Positions 54,697 through 61,912 of a stretch of DNA of 64,000 nucleotides are shown one piece after another (the first letter of the stretch is position 1; the number at the start of each line of letters is the position of its first letter). The position numbers and the translations under genes were made by a program. Origin of the DNA: Candidatus Aenigmatarchaeota archaeon (GTDB taxonomy: Archaea > Aenigmatarchaeota > Aenigmatarchaeia > QMZP01 > QMZT01); NCBI GenBank assembly GCA_016932735.1, contig JAFGCI010000002.1, positions 1 through 64,000 on the forward strand. The letters are read 5' to 3'. The notes beneath the pieces are model-generated. The model had not been told where the DNA came from, did no database searches, and saw nothing but the letters and a program-made list of their open reading frames with translations.

Positions 54697-56928
54697 ATGC
54701 AAAAACCCGAGCAAATCGTTCTTGAGTCTTCTGGCTTTTCTGATTTCAATCCGGTCCAGAAAATGGCCCTGAAGAAAGGTCTTCTTGATGGCAGAAACCT
54801 AATAGTCGCGGCGCCTACTGCGAGCGGTAAGACTCTTGTTGCAGAGCTTGCTGCCGTCAACGCTTTCCTGAATAAGAAAAAGACCGTATACATCGTTCCG
54901 CTGAAAGCCCTTGCAAATGAGAAGTACCAGGAATTCAATGAGAAGTATAATAAAATCGGGATGAAGACGGCGATGAGCATCGGAGACCTTGATGAGACCG
55001 ACCCATGGCTCGGGAAGTATGATGTCATAATAGCGACATCTGAAAAGATGGATTCGCTTCTTAGACATGGACTGGAGTGGCTTGACAGGATTGGGCTTGT
55101 TGTAATCGATGAAATCCACCTTCTTGACGACCCTGGAAGAGGTCCGACACTTGAAGTTACAATAACTAAACTTCTTTCTCTCATAAAGCCTCAGGTTCTT
55201 GGATTGTCAGCAACAATAAACAATTACGAAGAGATTGCGGAGTGGTTGAAGGCAGATAGCTTCAAGACGGACTATAGACCAGTAAAAGTCGAAAAAGGAA
55301 TATGCATTGATGACAAAATACATTTTGAGGATGAAAGGATTATCGAACTTGATTCATCCTCCGAACAATCAACCGGAATAACACTTGATACGGTTGATAA
55401 AAAGAAGCAGCTTATAATTTTCGCGAATACGAGAAGAGGAGCCGAATCGACGGCAGAGAAAGTCGGTTTTGACATAAAGAAGAAGCTTCCCGAGAATGAG
55501 AAATTCGAGCTTTTCAGAATTTCCGAAGAAATCATCCATTCTATTGACAGGCCGACCAAGCAGTGCGAACGCCTTGCCGGCTGTGTAAGGAACGGGACTG
55601 CCTTCCATCATGCAGGCCTTGTTGCGAAACAACGATCCATTATCGAAGATAATTTCAGGAAAGGTGTAATAAAGCTGATTGCGGCAACACCGACGCTTGC
55701 AGCCGGAATAAACCTTCCTGCATGGAGGGTTTTTGTAAAAGACTTAAGAAGATTCTCCGGATTCCGCGGAATGGATTATCTTCCCGTCCTTGAAGTCCAG
55801 CAGATGATGGGGCGTTCGGGACGTCCGAAATTCGACAAGACAGGGGAAGCTATACTTGTCGCAAAGAACGAGGAGGAAGCCGAAAAATTATGGGACAAGT
55901 ACATTCTTGGGGATCCTGAAAGAATCCAGTCAAAACTTGGTGTGGAGCCTGTCCTCAGGATGCATACGCTTGCTCTTATTGCATCCGGCATGATAACATC
56001 AGAATCCGGTCTCGTTGAATTTTTTTCCAAAACTTTCTATGCATACCAGTACGGAGACCTGTCAGAGCTTGAGAAGGTTCTTGATAAGGTCATAAAGATT
56101 CTGGAAGATTTCGAATTCATCAGAACCGGAAAGAATGAGACAAAGAAAAGTGATAATCCTTTCAGAACCGCTGCCGAGCTTTTGAAAGAGAGCGGCTCGG
56201 AAATCTCTCCGACAGTTCTTGGAAAAAGAGTCTCTGAGCTGTATATCGACCCTATAACTGCTCATGATTTCATAGAAGGCATCAAGGTCTTCGAGAAGAA
56301 AAATGCGACTCCTGTCGGAATAGTCCAGTTGCTGTGCAATACAATTGAGATGATACCTTTGCTGTCGGTAAGGAAATCCGATATGGAATTGGTAGAATCG
56401 GTTGTCGTTTCGAATTCGCAGAATTTTTCTAAGCCTGTTCCGAACACCTGGGATATGGATTACGATGATTTCATAAGGTCTGTAAAAACCGCGATGTTTA
56501 TCGGCTCCTGGATGGAGGAATCCGGCGAGGATGTAATAATGGATAATTTCAATGTCACTCCCGGTGAGCTCAGGGTAAGGCTTGATAATGCAGACTGGCT
56601 TTCGTATGCGATGAGCGAGCTGGCCTGGATTTTAAATAAGAAAACTATTCTTAAAGAAATAAAGAAAGTCCGAATCCGCCTCAAATACGGAGTCAAGGAA
56701 GAGCTTCTTCCGCTTGTCCATATCAAAGGCATAGGGCGTGTAAGGGCAAGGATGCTATACACGAGCGGTGTCCGCTCTCTCGAAGATATGAGAAAGATTC
56801 CAATGGCTTCTCTCAAAAGAGTTCTTGGCGAAAAGCTTGCCGAATCTGTAAAAGAACAGCTTAATGTTAAGACAGAAGAAAAGCAATCTAATTCAGGGCT
56901 GAACAGTTTTATGGGTAGAGATGAATAG
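54697..56928 (+). CDS. hel308: Ski2-like DNA helicase Hel308
   Basis: 743 residues. Walker A APTASGKT (about 39-46), VVIDEIHLL (DEIH box), GLSATINNYEE, FHHAGLVAKQR, IAATPTLAAGINLPA and QMMGRSGRP are helicase motifs I-VI of the Hel308 branch. A winged helix, ratchet domain and final HhH (HIKGIGRVRARMLYTSG) follow. It unwinds lagging-strand DNA at stalled forks. Divergent from the secreted-protein gene. The end overlaps the DUF192 start. Confidence 0.96.
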   Translation: MQKPEQIVLESSGFSDFNPVQKMALKKGLLDGRNLIVAAPTASGKTLVAELAAVNAFLNKKKTVYIVPLKALANEKYQEFNEKYNKIGMKTAMSIGDLDETDPWLGKYDVIIATSEKMDSLLRHGLEWLDRIGLVVIDEIHLLDDPGRGPTLEVTITKLLSLIKPQVLGLSATINNYEEIAEWLKADSFKTDYRPVKVEKGICIDDKIHFEDERIIELDSSSEQSTGITLDTVDKKKQLIIFANTRRGAESTAEKVGFDIKKKLPENEKFELFRISEEIIHSIDRPTKQCERLAGCVRNGTAFHHAGLVAKQRSIIEDNFRKGVIKLIAATPTLAAGINLPAWRVFVKDLRRFSGFRGMDYLPVLEVQQMMGRSGRPKFDKTGEAILVAKNEEEAEKLWDKYILGDPERIQSKLGVEPVLRMHTLALIASGMITSESGLVEFFSKTFYAYQYGDLSELEKVLDKVIKILEDFEFIRTGKNETKKSDNPFRTAAELLKESGSEISPTVLGKRVSELYIDPITAHDFIEGIKVFEKKNATPVGIVQLLCNTIEMIPLLSVRKSDMELVESVVVSNSQNFSKPVPNTWDMDYDDFIRSVKTAMFIGSWMEESGEDVIMDNFNVTPGELRVRLDNADWLSYAMSELAWILNKKTILKEIKKVRIRLKYGVKEELLPLVHIKGIGRVRARMLYTSGVRSLEDMRKIPMASLKRVLGEKLAESVKEQLNVKTEEKQSNSGLNSFMGRDE

Positions 56929-57301
56929 CATGAAGATAAAGAACATTTCGAACAGGAAGCTGATTGCATCCGATATCGAAGAGGCGAGAACTTCTTTCCA
57001 GAAATCAAAAGGCCTGATGTGGCGAAAAAACCTTCCGGACGATTACGGGATGTTGTTTGATTTCGGAAAGGACAGAAAAGAAGGTTTCTGGATGCTCTTC
57101 ATGAAGATTCCGATAGATATGATATTTATCAATTCTGGTAAAGAGATAGTCGATATCAAACACAGTATAAAGCATATGTCGTTGAATCCATTGACATGGA
57201 GAATTTATTATCCTAAAAAGCCGGCCAGATGGGTTCTTGAAATGAAAGCAGGCTCAATGAAAAGGCTAAAAACAAAAATCGGGGACAATCTGGAGTTTTA
57301 G
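56921..57301 (+). CDS. DUF192 family protein
   Basis: 126 residues. It has the family core KGLMWRKNLPDDYGMLFDF, FWMLFMKIPIDMIFIN and VLEMKAG. No signal peptide, unlike many members, which are secreted. Its start overlaps the Hel308 stop by eight bases (the ATG at 56930 is also possible), so it is coupled. Function unknown. It converges on L37e three bases away. Confidence 0.9.
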   Translation: MNSMKIKNISNRKLIASDIEEARTSFQKSKGLMWRKNLPDDYGMLFDFGKDRKEGFWMLFMKIPIDMIFINSGKEIVDIKHSIKHMSLNPLTWRIYYPKKPARWVLEMKAGSMKRLKTKIGDNLEF

Positions 57302-57304
57302 AAA

Positions 57305-57490
57305 TTACTTCCTTCTTGCTCCGCTAAGTGTTTTGTTCTGGAATCCCTGTTTTTTGAGCTTTGAGGATTTACCGAATCCGCATTTGACGCATTCTTTGTG
57401 GGTTGCATGATAAGTGGCATTTCCGCATCTTCTGCAGAGTATATGCACCTTTTTGTTCTTCTTTCCCATGCTGGGTGTTCCTTTTGTCAT
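57305..57490 (-). CDS. rpl37e: Large ribosomal subunit protein eL37 (L37e)
   Basis: 61 residues, starting TKGTPSMGKKNKKVH as in the family. Zinc ligands CRRC and CVKC, then a basic tail LSGARRK. It binds 23S rRNA. It is downstream of the Sm gene on the same strand, the conserved archaeal pairing. Confidence 0.97.
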   Translation of the reverse strand: MTKGTPSMGKKNKKVHILCRRCGNATYHATHKECVKCGFGKSSKLKKQGFQNKTLSGARRK

Positions 57491-57549
57491 ATTACCACTT
57501 TATTTCTTATCTTAACAATCGGCTTTTTTGTGAATTAAAATGATGCCAT

Positions 57550-57801
57550 TTACTTGCTTGGTGAAATCCAGACAATACTGTCTCCGCGCACAAGGACCGT
57601 TCCTATCTTGACTGTTGTATCAGATCCCTGCACTTCAGCGTCGTCGAGCCATATATTTATGTGTGAGTCGAAAGCCTTAAGTACGCCTACTACCTTATCC
57701 GTAGATTTCAGGTGCAAAATAACCCTTTTTCCCGAGGCGCTCCCGAGAACATCAAGAGGTCTTGAACCCATGCTTCTGTCATTATTGTCAGATTCCATCA
57801 T
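57550..57801 (-). CDS. Archaeal Sm-like protein (SmAP/Lsm)
   Basis: 83 residues; GAGGGG lies eight bases before the ATG. Sm1 (KRVILHLKSTDKVVGVLKAFDSHINIWLDDAE) and Sm2 (GTVLVRGDSIVWISP) motifs are both complete. It forms a heptameric ring that binds U-rich RNA. Cotranscribed with L37e. Confidence 0.97.
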   Translation of the reverse strand: MMESDNNDRSMGSRPLDVLGSASGKRVILHLKSTDKVVGVLKAFDSHINIWLDDAEVQGSDTTVKIGTVLVRGDSIVWISPSK

Positions 57802-57827
57802 AATGTAATCCCCTCTTATCTTATTGT

Positions 57828-57841
57828 ATTAATATATTAAT
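57828..57841. promoter_or_regulatory. Palindromic TATA-like element upstream of the Sm/L37e operon
   Basis: ATTAATATATTAAT, a perfect 14-base palindrome, is 27-40 bases upstream of the Sm start in the divergent gap to S8e. It is the best TATA candidate for the Sm/L37e operon. A separate TATTTATAAATATT lies nearer S8e (about 57898-57912). Confidence 0.5.
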
Positions 57842-57920
57842 GGGTTTTATATTAATGACAATGTATTTAAATCTATGTTACTATTCAAATTGACGGTATA
57901 TTTATAAATATTATACGCTA

Positions 57921-57930
57921 TTAACTGTTA
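57921..57930. promoter_or_regulatory. TAACAGTTAA motif (reverse) upstream of S8e
   Basis: TTAACTGTTA, the exact reverse complement of the motif found twice before Rrp4, about ten bases after the S8e TATA box. It could be an operator overlapping the start site of transcription. Confidence 0.4.
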
Positions 57931-57953
57931 AGAAATGAAATAACTGTGATGAC

Positions 57954-58340
57954 ATGACAAAATGGAATCTTGACTCAAAAAGAAAACCGACGGGCGGGAA
58001 GCTACGCTCTCATCAGAAGAAGAAGAAATACCAGAGAGGTTCCGACTTTTCAGGTACAAGAATAGCTGAACCTGTTAGAAAGACTCACAGAGTAAGGGGC
58101 GGGGGCACCAAAGTAAAGATTGTATCAACCAATAAAATGAACGTAGCAGATGAAAAGGGAAAGATTTCTGTTGCAAAGATTATTTCTGCAAAGGACAACA
58201 AGGCCAATGTCCATTTCATCAGAAGGAACCTTATAACGAAAGGTGCAATACTCGAGACTGACAAAGGTCTTGCAAAAGTGACATCAAGGCCAGGAAAAGA
58301 CGGAACAGTAAACGGTGTTCTTGTTAAGCCGAAGAAATAA
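57954..58340 (+). CDS. rps8e: Small ribosomal subunit protein eS8
   Basis: 128 residues. It has the family start WNLDSKRKPTGGKLRSHQKK and TRIAEPVRKTHRVRGGGTK, and ends VTSRPGKDGTVNGVLVKPKK. The archaeal length is normal. GTGATG lies before the ATG. It converges on herA seven bases away. Confidence 0.97.
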   Translation: MTKWNLDSKRKPTGGKLRSHQKKKKYQRGSDFSGTRIAEPVRKTHRVRGGGTKVKIVSTNKMNVADEKGKISVAKIISAKDNKANVHFIRRNLITKGAILETDKGLAKVTSRPGKDGTVNGVLVKPKK

Positions 58341-58347
58341 ATTCATT

Positions 58348-60399
58348 TTACAACAATTTTGAAACCAGTTTAGCCTTTTCCATATCTATGTTTCCTTTTA
58401 CAGCGTCTATTAGTGTGCTCTGTCCGTTGTGGGTAGTGACGGCCCAGTATGGGTAGAAGACCTGTCTTGAATCTGTTACACTGACGCCCCACAATTCACC
58501 AACCTTTTTCAGATAGTCGGATGACACTCTAAAGTCGAGCTTGCTATCTATCTGGTCTATCTTTGACCTTTTTTTCCCGACCGAAGCGTCTGTGATTTCC
58601 AGAGGTATGGAGCCCATATCCATGTCTATGCTTACTTCCCCGGTCTGCATCTTTAATTTCTTGTTTGTTAATAGTTCATGGACGCTTGATTTTATGGATT
58701 CCTTGGGTATTTTCAGCTCGTCCGTCATCTTTTCAATTGTGGTTTTTCTGTTCTTGAAAAGATAGAGAAGGACAAGCCTCTGCATAGGCGGAAGCGAAAG
58801 AAGTTTCATCAGGCCTTTCGTATGCTTCATTTCTTCTCCTTCTTCATAAATTAATTCTCCTTCAATTCCGTCAACGTAAAATGGTGTGTTCTTGGTGCCG
58901 TCGCTCCCTATAACTTCCCACATAGGATAATATATGAGTTTCATATCCTCTATTCCCTTAAACTTTGAATATAAATCGTCCTCATAGAACGTCATTGAGA
59001 AGACATCGAATTTTTTGGATACGCCTTTCATTTTTTTTGAGGCCTTTATGCTCTCGCCTCCGTGCTCAGACCTCTTTATCCTGATACTGACGACAAGCGG
59101 CTGGTCAGTGATTCCGACAACCATCGCCTGTCCTATGGGAAGTTCTTTAATCTGTTCTTTTGTGGTTCCTCCGACACCTTCCACGGAATCTATTATTGCT
59201 TTCAGGTCGTTTGGATTTGTGACCTTCAGTATTATCTGCGTGTTGCACTGAGATAAAACGTTCTTATCAACTTTAGCCGGCCTCTGCGAGATTATGCATA
59301 AACCCATTCCGAATTTCCTTCCTTCTGCGGCAATAGTTCTCAGTACCCTTGAACTCGGGACCTCGCCGAACCCTCTCTCGGGACAGAAGTTGTGGGCTTC
59401 TTCAACCACCAGGAAGAACGGAGGTATTGTTTCCTTCTTCCTGGCCCTGAAAAGCTCTTCTGTAAGCTTCATCACAACCATTCCCTGTATCTCGGGCTTG
59501 GCGTTTTTCAAATCTATTATAGTAATCTTGCCCTTCTGGACAATTTCTGTCATCTTTGTATAAACGGGGGAAAACAGTTTCGTTTCATCAATGCTGCCTA
59601 AGAGAGAAAGAAGTCCCCATTTATATTTAACATCATTCTCATTCACTTCATCAATGATATCCCTGATTGTGAAATCCTTGCTCTTGAACTTACTCAGGGC
59701 ATTATAAAGCAGGCCTTGCTGGCTTGCTGAAGGTCTTCGCGGAAGTATGTCAAGAAGCTCTGACATCGTTAGCTTGGAATTCAGCTTCAGCTGGTTTGCC
59801 TGATCAGAGATGCTGTATACCTGAACCTGCTCCTCGTATCCTTTCGGTTCAATGCTGAACCTGTCCATCAGTTCAACCTCTTTCTGGTTACTATTTTTTT
59901 CAACCATTGCCGAATATTCGCCATGCGGGTCTATTATAACAGCAGGAACCTTGTTTTCAGCAAGCTCCTCTATCAGGACGCCTGCAGCATATGACTTACC
60001 GGCGCCGGTTTTCGCAAGAACAGAAACATGCTTTGTTATAAGATGCTTTATCGGAAGAAGAACTTTGATATCATAATCATCCAGAAGTCCTATATATGCG
60101 CCGTCTTCTTTCAGCCCAATGGTGTTCTTAATCATTTCAGAGTCTGCCGCAAATATCGGCGTATCTGGTGAGAAAGGAGCATTAGGCGTCTTTAAGAATC
60201 CCCTGCTATCGCGATAACCTATAACAACAACCTTTGCCACAGTCTCGGTTCCGTATCTGACCAGTGAATCTATGTAACCTAAGACCCAATGCCCTTCGGA
60301 ATCTTTGACGGTCACATACTGCATTTTCTTTACTCTTGCTTCAGCATCAAAACTGAAACCGGCGGTCGTCACCCTTCCAGATATCTTTCCAAGCAGCAT
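58348..60399 (-). CDS. herA: HerA-like DNA translocase/helicase with C-terminal winged helix
   Basis: 683 residues. N-terminal HAS-barrel (GKISGRVTTAGFSFDAEA), ATPase with Walker A LAKTGAGKSYA, IIDPHGEY, Walker B FFLVVEEAHNF, and the arginine segment IISQRPAKVDKNVLSQC. The C-terminal 150-200 residues are an addition holding a winged helix (LLYLFKNRKTTIEKM) and a WEVIG/YWAVTT-type repeat pair. It pumps DNA in end resection, usually with NurA, Mre11 and Rad50; none of these is adjacent here. Confidence 0.93.
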   Translation of the reverse strand: MLLGKISGRVTTAGFSFDAEARVKKMQYVTVKDSEGHWVLGYIDSLVRYGTETVAKVVVIGYRDSRGFLKTPNAPFSPDTPIFAADSEMIKNTIGLKEDGAYIGLLDDYDIKVLLPIKHLITKHVSVLAKTGAGKSYAAGVLIEELAENKVPAVIIDPHGEYSAMVEKNSNQKEVELMDRFSIEPKGYEEQVQVYSISDQANQLKLNSKLTMSELLDILPRRPSASQQGLLYNALSKFKSKDFTIRDIIDEVNENDVKYKWGLLSLLGSIDETKLFSPVYTKMTEIVQKGKITIIDLKNAKPEIQGMVVMKLTEELFRARKKETIPPFFLVVEEAHNFCPERGFGEVPSSRVLRTIAAEGRKFGMGLCIISQRPAKVDKNVLSQCNTQIILKVTNPNDLKAIIDSVEGVGGTTKEQIKELPIGQAMVVGITDQPLVVSIRIKRSEHGGESIKASKKMKGVSKKFDVFSMTFYEDDLYSKFKGIEDMKLIYYPMWEVIGSDGTKNTPFYVDGIEGELIYEEGEEMKHTKGLMKLLSLPPMQRLVLLYLFKNRKTTIEKMTDELKIPKESIKSSVHELLTNKKLKMQTGEVSIDMDMGSIPLEITDASVGKKRSKIDQIDSKLDFRVSSDYLKKVGELWGVSVTDSRQVFYPYWAVTTHNGQSTLIDAVKGNIDMEKAKLVSKLL

Positions 60400-60467
60400 G
60401 ATAAATCCTCAATAAAATTAATTTCTATTCTAATCATTAAATTGTTTTTTAGATGGGCCCGAAGGGA

Positions 60468-60533
60468 ATTTCTCGGAAATTGTTTGCATACGCAAACAAA
60501 AGCTCATTTACACTCATTTCGCGTAAATGCCGG
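60468..60533 (-). other. tRNA-Arg intron 2, in the T loop (59/60)
   Basis: 66 bases. AGGGG/CCCTT outer helix, bulge ATT, TTC/GAA plus a G-A mismatch, bulge AAC, then CGG/CCG form a bulge-helix-bulge. Cutting after the second bulge base on each side restores TTCGAAT. The interior has CATTTAC/GTAAATG and GTTTGC/GCAAAC hairpins. Confidence 0.82.
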
Positions 60534-60555
60534 TTCGAACCCCTGATCTCTCGGT

Positions 60556-60600
60556 TTCCTCTGAGATATAATCTCAGCCAATTCGTATGGTTAAAAATAA
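60556..60600 (-). other. tRNA-Arg intron 1, canonical position 37/38
   Basis: 45 bases. CTTC (32-35) pairs with GAGG before the 3' exon; bulges are GGT and AAA. The interior has a 6-bp CTGAGA/TCTCAG hairpin. Splicing gives loop CTTCGGA. Confidence 0.83.
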
Positions 60601-60640
60601 CCGAAGCCGAGCGCCTTATCCAAACTAGGCTACAGGCCCA

Positions 60641-61177
60641 TTATATGCATAAATCCCTTCTTATCTTATCCGCCTTCTGCTTGCCTTCAAGGTTTTCTAC
60701 TATTTTCAATGCAAATTCAATGGCAGTTCCGGGACCCATTGAAGTTATGACATTATTATCCTCAATAACCCTGGCATCTCTTGGCCGCGGAATTTCTTTT
60801 TCTCTTCCGGGATGTATTGTTGCTCTCCTGTCTTTCAATATTCCAGCTTTTGCCAGAAGAGAGGGTGCCGCACAAATCGCTGCAACGAGTTTTCCTTTCT
60901 CTTCGAAATATTCTATCGCTTCCATCACAGTTTTTGAATTCCCAAGATTCTCGCAGCCTCTGTTTCCGCCAGGCAATACGAGAGCAACAAAATCGTCCAG
61001 TTTTATATTATCCATCTTTTTGTCTGCTATTACTTTGAGTCCGTTTGCACCCTCAACGATAGACGAAGGTAAACCGGCAAGAACGACTTCTATTCCCGCC
61101 CTCCTGAGAACATCGGCAACTGCAACTGACTCTATCTCTTCAAAACCATCAGCCAATGGCACCAATACCCTTTTCAT
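60641..61177 (-). CDS. DJ-1/PfpI family protein
   Basis: 178 residues. VLVPLADGFEEIESVAVADVLRR start with the conserved Glu, LVLPGGNRG, and the nucleophile Cys in VAAICAAPSLLAKAG, followed by the DRRATIHPG segment. This is the DJ-1/ThiJ branch (glyoxalase III, deglycase or chaperone roles in relatives). Upstream of, and one base from, tRNA-Arg. Confidence 0.93.
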   Translation of the reverse strand: MKRVLVPLADGFEEIESVAVADVLRRAGIEVVLAGLPSSIVEGANGLKVIADKKMDNIKLDDFVALVLPGGNRGCENLGNSKTVMEAIEYFEEKGKLVAAICAAPSLLAKAGILKDRRATIHPGREKEIPRPRDARVIEDNNVITSMGPGTAIEFALKIVENLEGKQKADKIRRDLCI

Positions 61178-61263
61178 AAAACTTCCCCCGAATCACCCAT
61201 TATGATAATGTTTATTAATCATTACAGCAATTTATTCTTATTATATCATGGAGGTAGATAAAT

Positions 61264-61674
61264 ATGCCTGTAATAGGTCTTACATTCAAAGAGATTGAAG
61301 GAAAAAGAGGAGAAGAACCGATAAAGGGTGACCTTAAAGCCAATTCATCTCCTGTAATAAAGAATGTAAAAGAGGTTGATGTTCCTAGCCTAAAGAAGAA
61401 AGCTCTGTCAATTCAGTTCGATTTCAACACAAAATATGAGCCGAACGTCGGGACTGTGAGAATCGGCGGTGAGCTTCTTTTCCTCACGGAGAAAAATAAA
61501 AGCGTCCTTGATTTATGGGGAAAGGATAAAAAGCTCCCTGATGACATTTCAATAACAATACTTAACTATCTTTTCAGGAAATGTCTTCTTAAAGTTGCAA
61601 ACATAGCTGAAGAGTTGCAGCTTCCATTGCCTCTGGCTATGCCAAAAATAAGTCCCAAAGAAAAGAAGGTCTGA
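61264..61674 (+). CDS. Conserved archaeal protein, possible SecB-like fold
   Basis: 136 residues, soluble. A beta-rich middle (LSIQFDFNTKYEPNVGTVRIGGELLF) and a C-terminal helix with KLPDDISITILNYLFRKCLLK, then a Pro-rich end. The strand pattern and long last helix recall archaeal SecB-like proteins, which is an inference. AGGT lies before the ATG. It precedes the S-layer gene, whose product needs export. A T-rich terminator follows the stop. Confidence 0.7.
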   Translation: MPVIGLTFKEIEGKRGEEPIKGDLKANSSPVIKNVKEVDVPSLKKKALSIQFDFNTKYEPNVGTVRIGGELLFLTEKNKSVLDLWGKDKKLPDDISITILNYLFRKCLLKVANIAEELQLPLPLAMPKISPKEKKV

Positions 61675-61675
61675 T

Positions 61676-61700
61676 AGGTCTTATTTTTCTTTTTTATTGT
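61676..61700 (+). terminator. T-rich terminator after the SecB-like gene
   Basis: Runs of five and six T directly after the stop codon, typical of archaeal oligo-T termination. Confidence 0.55.
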
Positions 61701-61704
61701 CTAA

Positions 61705-61765
61705 AAAGACCTTTGGAACAATATATATTTCTTTTTATTGTTTTTGGAACAAAATAAAGGTCTTT
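61705..61765. promoter_or_regulatory. 10-bp inverted repeat upstream of the S-layer promoter
   Basis: AAAGACCTTT (61705-61714) and AAAGGTCTTT (61756-61765) are perfect inverted arms 41 bases apart; each inner side also has GGAACA. They lie 40-100 bases upstream of the S-layer TATA box. This could be an operator or an activator site. Confidence 0.5.
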
Positions 61766-61804
61766 GAATCTTCATATTTATCTCTCTAAAACTGTTTCAT
61801 TCAA

Positions 61805-61814
61805 ATTATATATA
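61805..61814 (+). promoter_or_regulatory. TATA box of the S-layer gene
   Basis: ATTATATATA with an A-rich flank before it. Transcription would begin near 61838, giving a leader of about 75 bases, long for this window, with GGAGG at 61901-61905. Confidence 0.6.
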
Positions 61815-61912
61815 GGGTGCAAACAAACTATCTTTCAATGGGTTTGGCTTGACCTGAGATAAATGTCTATAATGTTCAGACAAGCTTCAACTAATATATA
61901 GGAGGAATAAAT

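Larger units (their letters stand above)
60454..60639 (-). tRNA. tRNA-Arg(TCG) with two introns
   Basis: On the minus strand, acceptor GGGCCTG (60633-60639) pairs with CGGGCCC (60455-60461, one T-G); discriminator A is at 60454. D arm GCCT/AGGC with GG in the loop, anticodon stem CTCGG/CCGAG, anticodon TCG (60602-60604), variable AGATC, T stem AGGGG/CCCTT. Removing 60556-60600 and 60468-60533 gives loop CTTCGGA and T loop TTCGAAT (75 bases). Pair G15-C48 is present. It starts one base after the DJ-1 gene stop, so it may share that transcript. Confidence 0.9.

Noticed and set aside
60453-61205. 250-codon plus-strand ORF over tRNA-Arg and DJ-1
   Set aside because: It runs through a tRNA and antisense to a clear DJ-1 gene; composition is that of a shadow.
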